The notes under the pieces were generated by a model. That model saw nothing but the letters and a program-made list of their open reading frames with translations. It ran no database searches and was not told the DNA's origin. Shown piece after piece: positions 33,170-43,000 of a stretch of DNA of 64,000 nt. Source of the DNA: Gammaproteobacteria bacterium (GTDB taxonomy: Bacteria > Pseudomonadota > Gammaproteobacteria > Competibacterales > Competibacteraceae); the NCBI GenBank assembly GCA_024235135.1, contig JACKMZ010000006.1:149676-213675 (forward strand). The letters run 5' to 3'. Position 1 is the stretch's first letter; every line of letters starts with the position of its first letter. The position numbers and the translations under genes were made by a program.

Positions 33170-33529
33170 GTTGTCGTGCCTCCCTTTCAATGTCTAAGCC
33201 GGTTCCAGTATGACGCTGTACCGGACGTCTTGCATGGCATTCCTTATCGCAATTACATTACGTTCCTATGAACGAAGGGTGCTCGATGCACGTCCGTATT
33301 GGATACGGCGCCTCAGTGTACGAGTTCGCCATTTCGACGTATTCTAGCCTGGGCCGCGGGGCCGAAACCGCCGCTTCCGCGACGGCGCGACGTAACGCTT
33401 CGCAATGGTCGGCCGGCGTTGGCACAGCGGATTGCATCATGGCGATTTTGTAGCCACTCAAACTACGGAATAGGCCGCGTTGGGCAACCATTGGGACCCT
33501 AATCGCGACCGAGAACAAACGATATAACT
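33170..33529. other. Intergenic region before dusA
   Basis: A divergent intergenic stretch that should hold promoters for the membrane protein gene and dusA. A minus-strand open frame of 86 codons lies here but has no ribosome binding site or family-like sequence. No hairpin or operator stood out. Confidence 0.5.
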
Positions 33530-34558
33530 TTGTTTGATTTTGAAAATTCTAAGATAACCCGCTCGCATCGTTTCTGCGTCGCCCCGATGATGGACTGGAC
33601 CGACCGGCATTGCCGGTATTTCCACCGCCTGCTGTCGAGCCAAGCCCGTTTGTATACCGAGATGGTCACCACCGGGGCCGTTCTGCAGGGGGATCGTGAT
33701 CGCCTGTTGGGTTTCGATGTCAGCGAACATCCCGTCGCGCTGCAACTGGGCGGCAGCGATCCCGGAGAACTCGCGGAAAGCTCCCGGATCGGCGCTGATT
33801 GGGGCTACGACGAAATCAATCTCAATATCGGCTGTCCTTCGGACCGCGTGCAATCGGGCCGCTTCGGCGCCTGCCTGATGCTTGAACCGCAACGGGTCGC
33901 CGACTGTCTGGCCGCCATGACCGCGGCGGTCAATGTGCCGGTGACCGTCAAAACCCGTATCGGCGTGGATGATCACGATTCTTACGAGGAGCTGACGGAT
34001 TTCGTCGAATGCTGTATCGCCGCCGGTTGCCGCACCTTCATCGTGCATGCCCGTAAAGCCTGGCTACAGGGGCTCAGTCCGCGCCAGAACCGTGAAATAC
34101 CCCCGCTCCGCTACGAGATCGTGCAACGACTCAAGCGGGATTTTTCCGATCTTGCCATCGTACTCAACGGCGGGCTCGACAACTTGGAGCAAGCGGCGGA
34201 GCACTTGCGCACGGTGGATGGCGTGATGTTCGGGCGTGCCGCTTATCAAACTCCTTACCGGCTGGCCGAAGTGGATGCGCGGCTGTTTGGCTCCTCGTCG
34301 CCGGTACCGGGCCGCCACGCCGTCGTGCGCCGCCTGTTGCCTTACCTGGAAAGTCAATTGACGCTAGGCGTCCCTTTGCAGACGATGATTCGGCCTATGC
34401 TGGGACTGTTCCAGAATCAGGTCGGCGCGCGCGCCTGGCGTCGCCATCTTAGCGAAAACGCGCACCGGCGCGGCGCCGGTACGGAAGTCGTCCTGGCGGC
34501 CCTGCGTCAGGTTCCGGAAGAGGCCGGCGAGAGGGCAACCGCCCTGGGATACGCATGA
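33530..34558 (+). CDS. dusA: tRNA-dihydrouridine synthase A
   Basis: 342 residues. An FMN enzyme that reduces uridines 20/20a in tRNA. Seen: VAPMMDWTDRHCRYF, the catalytic Cys in NIGCPSDRVQSG and HARKAWLQGLSPRQNREIPP, the last distinguishing DusA from DusB and DusC. The start is TTG 33530: no ATG precedes the conserved N-terminus in frame. The stop overlaps the next start as ATGA, so it heads a run of coupled genes. Confidence 0.93.
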   Translation: MFDFENSKITRSHRFCVAPMMDWTDRHCRYFHRLLSSQARLYTEMVTTGAVLQGDRDRLLGFDVSEHPVALQLGGSDPGELAESSRIGADWGYDEINLNIGCPSDRVQSGRFGACLMLEPQRVADCLAAMTAAVNVPVTVKTRIGVDDHDSYEELTDFVECCIAAGCRTFIVHARKAWLQGLSPRQNREIPPLRYEIVQRLKRDFSDLAIVLNGGLDNLEQAAEHLRTVDGVMFGRAAYQTPYRLAEVDARLFGSSSPVPGRHAVVRRLLPYLESQLTLGVPLQTMIRPMLGLFQNQVGARAWRRHLSENAHRRGAGTEVVLAALRQVPEEAGERATALGYA

Positions 34559-35289
34559 CCGACAACCCCTGTTCCCGCCGAGGTTTCATGCAGATTTGCG
34601 GCGCCGCGGCTCTGCTGGCCAGCGAAGCCGCGCGTGTCTCCGCCCAGCAGCAACCGCTGGCGACTTTCGAGCGAGTCCTGTTGACCAATCCCCAGGGCGC
34701 CCCCCTGACCTGTGGCGACCTGCCCGTAGGACGCGAGTTCGTATTCTTCTACCCCTATGCCAGCACACCCTGCTTTATCCTGAAACTGGCTCAATCCACC
34801 CCGTCGAGCGTGGATTTGCAGACGGAGGACGGACACGCTTATCAATGGTCGGGGGGTGTCGGGCCGGAGCGCACCATCGTGGCCTTTTCCGCGATCTGCG
34901 CCCATCGCATGTCCTATCCCGCCGCTCAGGTCAGCTTCATCGGCTACCGCCCGGATACCATCGGCTATCTGGGCAAGGACAACAAAATCGAACGGACAAC
35001 CGGCGTCATCCAGTGCTGTTCCGAACAAAGCCTCTACGATCCCGCCCAGGGCGCGCGCGTCCTGTCGGGGCCGGCCCCGCAACCCTTGGCCGCCATCGCC
35101 TTGCAGACCGAGGATGACCGATTGTATGCCACCGGCGTCTACGGCGGCGCTTTGTTCGATCGGTTTTTCGATCGCTTCGGATTTCGTTTGGCCCTGGATT
35201 TCGGCGAGGAGCACGCCCGTGAAAGGGTGCTTGGACAGGCCGTGGCACAGCCGCTGGATTCCTATACGCGGCAGCGCATCAAGTGCTGA
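34555..35289 (+). CDS. Tat-exported Rieske-like protein with an altered cluster ligand
   Basis: 244 residues. A twin-arginine signal (SRRGFMQICGAAALLA) suggests export of a folded protein. The first Rieske box CAH is at residues 115-117. The second box reads CCSEQS from residue 154 and is followed by YDPAQGARVLSGPAPQPL, as in real Rieske proteins, but the His expected as Cys155-x-x-His is Gln158 (codon CAA). If the cluster forms, its ligation is unusual. It overlaps dusA and precedes the EamA gene by 34 bases. Confidence 0.75.
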   Translation: MTDNPCSRRGFMQICGAAALLASEAARVSAQQQPLATFERVLLTNPQGAPLTCGDLPVGREFVFFYPYASTPCFILKLAQSTPSSVDLQTEDGHAYQWSGGVGPERTIVAFSAICAHRMSYPAAQVSFIGYRPDTIGYLGKDNKIERTTGVIQCCSEQSLYDPAQGARVLSGPAPQPLAAIALQTEDDRLYATGVYGGALFDRFFDRFGFRLALDFGEEHARERVLGQAVAQPLDSYTRQRIKC

Positions 35290-35323
35290 ATGATTTACAC
35301 CGCCTGACGCGGGACCGTGTCTG

Positions 35324-35764
35324 ATGGGTCCCCTTCCTTGGTATGTGACGGCATTGGGCGCGGCCCTGGTGTGGGGCGTGCATTATCCCTTGCTGGACCA
35401 CGCCCTCAAGCGTGTTTCCCTGGTTTCGCTGCTGTTGCTCAATGCCCTGCCCATGCTGTTGTTGGCGCCCGTCTTTTGGCGCACCCTGGCGGCGGACTGC
35501 CATATCCTGAGCAGCCTTGACTGGGATCGACGGATTTTGCTCCTGACCCCCGCCTTGACCAATCTTTTGGCCTGCGTGCTGCTGTTCCTATCCATAGGCA
35601 GCAAAAACGCCACGCTCGCCAGTCTGATCGAGATTTCCTACCCGGTATTCGTGGCTTTGTTCGCCTATCTGTTGTTTCGGGAAATCCATATCGACCCCAA
35701 AGTCGCTTTGGGGGGATTGTTGGTCTTCGCCGGAGTGGTGCTGATTATCCTGAACAGCCCCTGA
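35324..35764 (+). CDS. EamA-like small membrane protein (half-size DMT transporter)
   Basis: 146 residues with about five hydrophobic segments and the EamA-type ends LGAALVWGVHYPLLDHALK and SLIEISYPVFVALFAYLLF. Full drug/metabolite transporters have two such repeats; this single repeat would need to dimerise. It starts 34 bases after the Rieske-like gene and ends 17 bases before the ABC ATPase gene. Its substrate is unknown. Confidence 0.75.
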   Translation: MGPLPWYVTALGAALVWGVHYPLLDHALKRVSLVSLLLLNALPMLLLAPVFWRTLAADCHILSSLDWDRRILLLTPALTNLLACVLLFLSIGSKNATLASLIEISYPVFVALFAYLLFREIHIDPKVALGGLLVFAGVVLIILNSP

Positions 35765-35781
35765 AACCTCAGCCGCCCTTC

Positions 35782-36762
35782 ATGCCACCGCTGTTAACCG
35801 CACGCCAACTGGTCAAACGGTACCCCTTGCGTCATCCGGGTTCCCCTACGCCGTCCATGATCTTGGCGGTTAACGATATTGACATCGCGATCCACCCCGG
35901 CGAGACACTGGGACTGGTGGGCGAAAGCGGTTGCGGGAAATCCACGCTGGCCCGGCTGCTGGGCCTGTTGGAAATCCCGGACGCGGGGCGGATCTGGCTG
36001 GGCGATACCGAGGTGACGGCTTTGCCCCCGCGCCATTGGCGGTCGCTGCGGCGGCAGGTGCAGATGGTGTTTCAGGACCCCTTCGCCTCGCTTAATCCTC
36101 GATTGCCGGTATCGGCCATCGTGGCCGAACCGTGGCGGGTCCATGGCATGGGCACTCGCCGCGAGCAGCGGGAACGCTGCGCGGATTTGTTGGAACTCGT
36201 GGGTCTGGATGCGACGCAAATGGATTATTATCCGCACGAATTCAGTGGCGGCCAGCGCCAGCGCATCGCCATCGCTCGGGCATTGGCGTTGGAACCCGCC
36301 CTGCTGATCGCCGACGAGCCCTTATCCGCATTGGATGTGTCCGTGCAGAGTCAAATTCTCAATCTACTGGCCGATCTCAAGGAAAGGCTGGGCATTGCCT
36401 ATCTGTTCATCAGTCACGACTTGGCGGTGGTGAATTATCTGGCGGATCGGGTCGCGGTCATGTATCGCGGTCGAATCGTGGAAAGCGCGCCACGACACCG
36501 GTTGTTCCGCGCGCCGTCCCACCCCTACAGCCGCGCCCTGCTGGCCGCGGCGCCCACACTCCGGCCCAAAGGCAAACGGCGTTCGGCGGGAATTCCCGAC
36601 GAGTCGGCGATTTCGCAAGCGCCATCCGGCGGCTGCCCCTATCAGCCGCGTTGCCCCAAGGCCCAAGCGTTGTGCCGTAAAGAGCTTCCCGGCTTGCGGG
36701 CCCACAATCCGCAAGCGGCGGAACACCAGGTGGCCTGCCATTTCCCGGAACCGACATGGTAA
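35782..36762 (+). CDS. ABC transporter ATP-binding protein, OppF/DppF type
   Basis: 326 residues. Walker A GESGCGKST, signature FSGGQRQRIAIARAL, Walker B LLIADEPLSALD, and the C-terminal oligopeptide-transporter extension with Cys-rich CPYQPRCPKAQALC. This is the OppF-like half; no OppD partner is present, so it may act as a homodimer or borrow a partner. It overlaps the permease gene by seven bases. The operon therefore contains one ATPase, two permeases and one binding protein. Confidence 0.92.
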   Translation: MPPLLTARQLVKRYPLRHPGSPTPSMILAVNDIDIAIHPGETLGLVGESGCGKSTLARLLGLLEIPDAGRIWLGDTEVTALPPRHWRSLRRQVQMVFQDPFASLNPRLPVSAIVAEPWRVHGMGTRREQRERCADLLELVGLDATQMDYYPHEFSGGQRQRIAIARALALEPALLIADEPLSALDVSVQSQILNLLADLKERLGIAYLFISHDLAVVNYLADRVAVMYRGRIVESAPRHRLFRAPSHPYSRALLAAAPTLRPKGKRRSAGIPDESAISQAPSGGCPYQPRCPKAQALCRKELPGLRAHNPQAAEHQVACHFPEPTW

Positions 36763-37709
36763 GGCTGGTGTTCAACCGCCTGCTGCAGGCGCTGATCGTG
36801 CTGTTGCTGATGTCCTTCGCCGTCTACGGGCTGATGGGGCTGATGCCAGGCGATCCCATCGATCTCATGATCAGCGCGGACCCTTCCCTGAGCAGCGCCG
36901 ACGCCCAGCACTTGAAGGCTTTATATGGTTTGGACCAGCCCATCGTCGAACGCTGGTTTCATTGGCTGATCAGCAGCCTGTCGGGGAATCTCGGCTACTC
37001 CCGGCTGTATGCCGCGCCGGTCTGGGAAATATTGCAGCCGGCCCTGGGCAACAGCCTTCTGTTGCTGGGCGGCAGTTTTCTGCTGTCTCTGGCCATCGCC
37101 CTGCCGGCCGGCGTCTTTGCCGCGCTCAAACCGGCCTCGATGCGTGATTACTGCATCAACAGCCTGGCTTTTGCCGGCGTCGCGATTCCGACTTTCTGGC
37201 TGGGACTGATGCTGATCGCCCTGTTCGCGGTCACCCTGGGCTGGTTGCCGGCGGGAGGAACCGGCCGTTTGCAAGCCGCCGACTGGTGGGACCGCCTGGA
37301 CTATCTGGTGTTGCCGGTCGTGACCCTGACCATCGCCAATCTGGCCAGCCACACCCGCTTTCTACGCGGAGCCATGTTGGAAGTCCTGCGCCAGGATTAC
37401 ATCCGCACCGCGCGGGCCAAAGGGGCGAGTACCCGGCGTATCGTATTCAAACATGCGCTGCGCAATGCCTTGATTCCCGTCGTCACCGTATTGGCCCTGG
37501 AGTTCGGCGCCCTGTTTTCCGGCGCCCTGGTCACCGAAACCGTCTTTGCCTGGCCGGGTGTCGGCAAGCTGATTTACGACGCCATCCTGGGCAACGATTT
37601 CAATCTAGCCCTGCTGGCCCTGCTGTTGGCCACCGCCATGACCTTATTGGGCAATCTGCTGGCGGATCTGGCCTACGCCTGGCTGGACCCGCGCATTCAA
37701 TACCGATGA
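36756..37709 (+). CDS. ABC transporter permease, OppB/DppB type
   Basis: 317 residues, about six membrane segments with the N-terminal LLMSFAVYGLMGLMPGDPID hallmark of this permease class and a cytoplasmic coupling loop RTARAKGASTRRIVFKHALR (EAA-like). Its start overlaps the ATPase gene and its stop overlaps the next permease start (ATGA), so translation is coupled. It belongs to the peptide/nickel family of ABC permeases. Confidence 0.93.
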   Translation: MVRLVFNRLLQALIVLLLMSFAVYGLMGLMPGDPIDLMISADPSLSSADAQHLKALYGLDQPIVERWFHWLISSLSGNLGYSRLYAAPVWEILQPALGNSLLLLGGSFLLSLAIALPAGVFAALKPASMRDYCINSLAFAGVAIPTFWLGLMLIALFAVTLGWLPAGGTGRLQAADWWDRLDYLVLPVVTLTIANLASHTRFLRGAMLEVLRQDYIRTARAKGASTRRIVFKHALRNALIPVVTVLALEFGALFSGALVTETVFAWPGVGKLIYDAILGNDFNLALLALLLATAMTLLGNLLADLAYAWLDPRIQYR

Positions 37710-38611
37710 AGGTTCCCATGGGTCGCCCAGCGATTCGCTGGCGCTTTCTGCGTCATCGTCTGGTATTGGGCGGCGGGCTGGTTCTGCTGGTGCTGGGCTT
37801 GCTGTCCCTGAGCGCGCCGCTAGGCGAAACGCTACTGGGATTGGACGGCGACCAGGTTAATCTGCTCCAGCGTCTGCAGGAGCCTTCCGCCCACCATTGG
37901 CTGGGTACCGACGAACTGGGTCGGGACGTGCTGTTGCGTCTTCTGTACGGCGGGCGCGTATCCTTATTGGTCGGGCTGGTCGGCGCCGTGGTGGCGGCGA
38001 TCATCGGCACCGGCATCGGCTTGTTGGCGGGCTATCTGGGCGGCCGCTGGGATACTCTGCTGATGCGGATAACGGACGGCGTGATCGCCTTACCGCTGTT
38101 GCCTTTGCTGATCGTGCTGGCCGCGGTGGACCTGCAAAAACTGGGATTGCCCGCGAATCTGATTCAAGCCGAAACCGTCAGCCTGTATCGAATCATCATC
38201 ATCGTCGCGCTGTTCGGCTGGACCCAGGTCGCCCGTTTGGTCCGAGGGGCGACCCTGAGCGTGCGCGAACGCGACTTCATCCTGGCGGCCCGGAGTATCG
38301 GCGCGGGGCCGCTACGCATCATGGCCGTGCACATCCTGCCCAACGTAACCTCGCCGATCATCATCGCCACCTCCTTGTCGGTCGGCCATATTATCTTGCT
38401 GGAGTCGGTGCTGAGCTTTCTCGGACTGGGGATACAACCCCCTCTGCCGAGTTGGGGTAATATGTTGAGCCATGCGCAGGAAATGCTCTGGTCCGCGCCT
38501 TGGTTGGCTATTTATCCCGGCGCGCTGATCTTCATCACCGTCATGGCCTGCAATTTTCTCGGCGACGGTCTGCAGGACGCGCTCGATCCACGCTCCCAGT
38601 CCTCCGGCTGA
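37706..38611 (+). CDS. ABC transporter permease, OppC/DppC type
   Basis: 301 residues. After a short cytoplasmic N-terminus and one membrane segment comes the periplasmic motif HHWLGTDELGRDVLLRLLYG, diagnostic of OppC/DppC, then further membrane segments, with the coupling loop AARSIGAGPLRIMAVHILPN. The start ATG overlaps the stop of the OppB-like gene. The binding-protein gene follows 74 bases later. Confidence 0.93.
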   Translation: MKVPMGRPAIRWRFLRHRLVLGGGLVLLVLGLLSLSAPLGETLLGLDGDQVNLLQRLQEPSAHHWLGTDELGRDVLLRLLYGGRVSLLVGLVGAVVAAIIGTGIGLLAGYLGGRWDTLLMRITDGVIALPLLPLLIVLAAVDLQKLGLPANLIQAETVSLYRIIIIVALFGWTQVARLVRGATLSVRERDFILAARSIGAGPLRIMAVHILPNVTSPIIIATSLSVGHIILLESVLSFLGLGIQPPLPSWGNMLSHAQEMLWSAPWLAIYPGALIFITVMACNFLGDGLQDALDPRSQSSG

Positions 38612-38685
38612 CCGGCGCTTCACGGCAGGGATCGGCTCCCCGAAACCACACAACTGTCCTAGCACCACTCGATCCGTTCGCCATC

Positions 38686-39957
38686 ATGACCGAAGTATTG
38701 CTGCTGTTGGGCGCTTTGGCCGGCATCGCGGGTTGTCACAGTGACTCGCCCCGGCCGGTGGTCGTCGAATTCTGGGCCATGGGCCGGGAAGGGGAATGGG
38801 TGCAGCAATTGTTGCCAAAATTCACCGAACGTCACCCGCAGATTCAAGTGCGGGTACAACAGATTCCTTGGGGAGCCGCCCACGAGAAACTGCTGACGGC
38901 CTATGCGGGCGATGTCATGCCGGATGTGTTCCAGTTGGGCAACACCTGGGTCCCGGAATTCGTCGCCCTGCACGCCTTGGAGGATTTGCGCGCCTGGATT
39001 GCCCATTCGAAACCCGTGCAAGAGGCGGACTATTTTTCCGGCATTCTGGAAACCAACCTCATCGACGGCGGCCTGTACGGTCTGCCCTGGTACGTGGACA
39101 CCCGCCTGTTGTTCTATCGGAAGGATGAGTTGCAGGCAGCCGGCTGGAATGAGCCGCCCCGGACCTGGAGCGAATGGCTGTCGGCCATGCGACGCATCAA
39201 ACAACGAGGCGGCGCGGACCGTTACGCCATTTTGTTGCCGCTGAACGAATGGGAATTTCCGGTCATTCTCGCCTTGCAACGTCAAGCCGGCTTATTGCGA
39301 GACCACGATCAGTACGGGGATTTCCTCAGCGATCGCTTCCGCGCCGCGTTCGCCGACTATCTGGAGCTGTTCGATTCAGAACTGGCTCCGACTCGGGGCG
39401 AGTCGCAAATCGCCAATCTGTATCAGGAATTCGCCAACGGCTATTTCTGTTTCTACCTGACCGGCCCCTGGAATATCGGGGAATTCAAACGGCGGATGCC
39501 CGCCTCTCTTGATGGGCAATGGGCCACGGCGCCCCTGCCCGGTCAACCGGGAAATTATCCCGGCCCGTCCCTGGCGGGGGGGGCGAGTCTGGCCCTGTTT
39601 CGGGACTCCCCGCACAAAGCCGAAGCCTGGCAGTTCATCGAGTTTCTGTCCGAACCGGCCCAACAAATCATTTTTTATCAATTGACTGGCGACCTCCCGG
39701 CACGCCAATCCGCCTGGAAAGAGGGCGGATTGATTGACGACGAATACGCGCGGGCGTTCTGGTTACAATTGCAACGCGTGCAACCCTTGCCCAGGATTCC
39801 GGAATGGGAGCGCATCGCCCAGAAAATCGCTCAATACGCGGAGAGCACGATTCGCGGTTCCCTGACCAGCGAGGAGGCGCTCACCGCCTTGAACAAGGAC
39901 GTGGATAGAATATTGGAGAAAAGGCGTTGGCTGCTGCAACGCACCCGACAGGATTAA
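38686..39957 (+). CDS. Extracellular solute-binding lipoprotein, family 1 (sugar type)
   Basis: 423 residues. A short lipoprotein signal (lipobox IAGC, Cys17) is followed by a periplasmic binding protein resembling UgpB/MalE-type family 1 proteins: LLTAYAGDVMPDVFQLGNTW, GLYGLPWYVDTRLLFYRKDE and a C-terminal helical region, ALTALNKDVDRIL. Family 1 binding proteins normally pair with MalF/MalG-type permeases, whereas the permeases here are Opp/Dpp-type, which usually take family 5 binding proteins. ATG 38686 is the start used; the frame extends upstream with non-family sequence. Ligand unknown. Confidence 0.85.
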   Translation: MTEVLLLLGALAGIAGCHSDSPRPVVVEFWAMGREGEWVQQLLPKFTERHPQIQVRVQQIPWGAAHEKLLTAYAGDVMPDVFQLGNTWVPEFVALHALEDLRAWIAHSKPVQEADYFSGILETNLIDGGLYGLPWYVDTRLLFYRKDELQAAGWNEPPRTWSEWLSAMRRIKQRGGADRYAILLPLNEWEFPVILALQRQAGLLRDHDQYGDFLSDRFRAAFADYLELFDSELAPTRGESQIANLYQEFANGYFCFYLTGPWNIGEFKRRMPASLDGQWATAPLPGQPGNYPGPSLAGGASLALFRDSPHKAEAWQFIEFLSEPAQQIIFYQLTGDLPARQSAWKEGGLIDDEYARAFWLQLQRVQPLPRIPEWERIAQKIAQYAESTIRGSLTSEEALTALNKDVDRILEKRRWLLQRTRQD

Positions 39958-40025
39958 CCGATCCGCGTGCACATCGCCGATACCAAAGACTCGGTCATAT
40001 GGTTTCCAATCCAATTATTTGAATC

Positions 40026-43000
40026 ATGACGAAAGATCCGATTTTGGTCAGCATCATCATTCCTTCCTACAACCATGGACGGTTCGTCGTCGATACCCTC
40101 CAAAGCGCCCTTGCCCAACGCACGGAGGGTATAGCCATCGAACTGCTGATCATCGACGACGGTTCCACCGACGATAGCCTGGCCCTCCTCTTGGATCAGA
40201 AAGACGCGGCCATTCAAGTTTTCTCGCAACCCAATCAAGGCGCCGCCTTCACGCTAAACCGCGGCCTGAGTTTGGCCCGAGGCGCTTATATCGCCATCCT
40301 GAACTCCGATGACCTGTATCATCCGAACCGTTTATCGACATTGATAGAAGCCTTGGAGGCTCGGCCGGATTGCCAATTGGCTGTCTCGAAGGTTCGCTTG
40401 ATCGACGAAGCGAATAACCCCATTACCGACGGAGCGGATTTCGCTTGGCTTAAAAAGAGTCAGGATCGATATCAAAATACCCATGACTTGCTTTTGAGTG
40501 TTTTGATCGATAATTTCACCTGTACGACATCGAATTTCCTGTTCAGAAAATCGTTGATAGAAAAAATCGGCGCATTTAGCGACCTACGTTATGTCCATGA
40601 TCTTGATTTTCTCCTGCGCTCCATCCTGTCGGGTGAGATCATCCATGTCGATCAGGAACTGCTTTCCTATCGCGTTCATCGCACCAATACGATCAAGGAA
40701 AAAAATGCCGCGAACAAAGCCGAATTCATTTTCGAGCTGTCATGGGTCATCGCGTCCCTCATGGAAAACCCTGCTCTCTATCAGCGGGTCGATATCGAAC
40801 GACTGATAAGCGGCTTATTGGAGGCCCACCGCAATAATATCGACGCCATTCTATTCATGCATCTTTACTTCAAGAAACTGGGAAACAGACAACAACTGTT
40901 GCAAGAGGAAGATGGCAAGAGCACGCTGATAGAGATTATCAACCAGAAAATCGCTCACGTCGAATACGTAAATCGATTAGTCGAACTCAGAGATCTACAT
41001 GCCCAACAAGCGCCGTCACTGCAGAAACGCATCGAGCAACTTAAACGGGAAAATTCACTGCAAGCGCAACGGGTGGCCGATTTAACCGATGAGTTTGCAA
41101 TACTCCAGCGCAAGAATGAAACGATCTGGAAAGAACGACTCTGGTTTCAAAGCCAGTTCGAACGTATTCTGAACTCCAAACGGTTCCGCTTATTCTCGCA
41201 TATCCGAGACATCACGCTGCGAAGGAATCTTAAGTACAACAGTCTGGCCATACTGAAACTGCTTTTACCCTTGGGATGGAAGCAACGGCTCAAACATTTC
41301 AGGCAACGTAACATCTCCCTCTCTCGATACCGGCGATTTTTAGCCAACGCTTATTCCGCGTTATACAGAAAACTGTATCCTCCCATTAAAATCGAACAAG
41401 CCGAATATTACGGACCTCTGGTCAGCATCATATCCCCTTGTTACAACTACGGCGCTTATTTGGACTCGTTCATCGATTGTTTGCAAAAACAAACCTTTTC
41501 GGACTACGAAGTCATACTGATCGACGACGGCTCGACCGACATCAGCACAATCGATAAAATCCGCGAAATTGAAGAACGGCATCTGGATTATCTCCGCATC
41601 GTCCGGCAGAACAATCAAGGCGTGATCGCCGCAAGAAACAATGCCATCAATGCGGCCAAAGGCAAATACATCTTTCCCTTGGACCCGGATGATGTTATCG
41701 ACCCGACATTTCTGGAAAAATGCCTGTTATACCTCGAATCTTCTCCCTCTCATTATTTTGTTTATTCCTGGACCTATTCGACCGGAGAAAGCCACTTCAT
41801 CTGGGAAACTTACGACACGAACCCCTTAGATGTGCTGAATGAAAATCGTGCCGGTTTCATCATCGCACCGCGGGAGGCACTGTTCCAGGTCAATGGTTAT
41901 AATCCCGCGATGCGTGAAGGTTACGAAGACTGGGAGCTGGTGGTCAATCTGGTCCGATCGGGATATGTTGGAAAGGCTATTCCAGAACCTTTGTATCATT
42001 ACAACGTAAAACAAGGTTCAAGAAATTTTTTCGCCAAGGCCCGGCATGAGCAACTCAAAGAGCTGATCAGGAAGCTGCACGCGGATTACCTATACGCACA
42101 CGAGTCGAACCTGAAAAAAGCCGGCCGCTTAAATCAGATAGTCACCAACCCCTTGATCAACCTTAGCCGAAAGCAAGCGGCCGGCCGGGAAGATCGTTTA
42201 CTGATCGAGATAGGTCATCGATCGGTAACGCCGGAACAATTGGCGCGTATACTCAATCTTCCGGGAGGGTTGGATAAAAAGAGTTTGCTCACCTGCGCAC
42301 CGCGATGGATGCGATTCTTCCATTTGAATGCGAGAGATGAGCTATTCGCTTATTTTCCTGAACACTATCATCCTTACGGTAATGCAGCGGTCACCTTGGA
42401 ATATTTCGATTGCGCTTACAGAATTTCACGACTCGACGTCGACCGATTGCCCTCTCAATCAACCGCGCCCCGAGACTCCCAAAGCATCAATATCTTGTAC
42501 ATAGCGCCTTGGATGGTGCCCGGAGGAGCGGACATCGTCACCATCGATTGGTTTAAAGGTTTGGACAATGCCCGTTTCAACAAATACTTCGTCACGACGG
42601 AACCTAAAAATAATGCGTGGATTTTCAACCTCAAAGGCTATGCTCGGGAGATCTATGAGCTACCGGCGCTGGGTTACAGCGATCCACAGAAAATTCGGGA
42701 TTTTGTGCTTGATTTAATTGCCTTGAAGGACATACGGATTGTCCATGTCATGAATAGCCGTATAGGTTACGATCTGCTGCCGGCGATCAAACAAAAATTT
42801 CACGAGATCGTGACCGTTGCTCAATTTCACTGTTTCGACTATTTGGACAATGGACAAAGAGCCGGTTATCCTCATGACATTCCCATGAAATACGACGCCT
42901 ATATCGATTTTTATAATGTCGTATCTTTGGCCTTGCAGCGAGAAATACTGGAATCTTATTCCCCTATCGACGAAGCCAAGTTCAAGGTCATCTATTGCTG

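Noticed and set aside
33258..33518. 86-codon minus-strand frame before dusA
   Set aside because: No ribosome binding site and no similarity to any pattern I know; left as intergenic.
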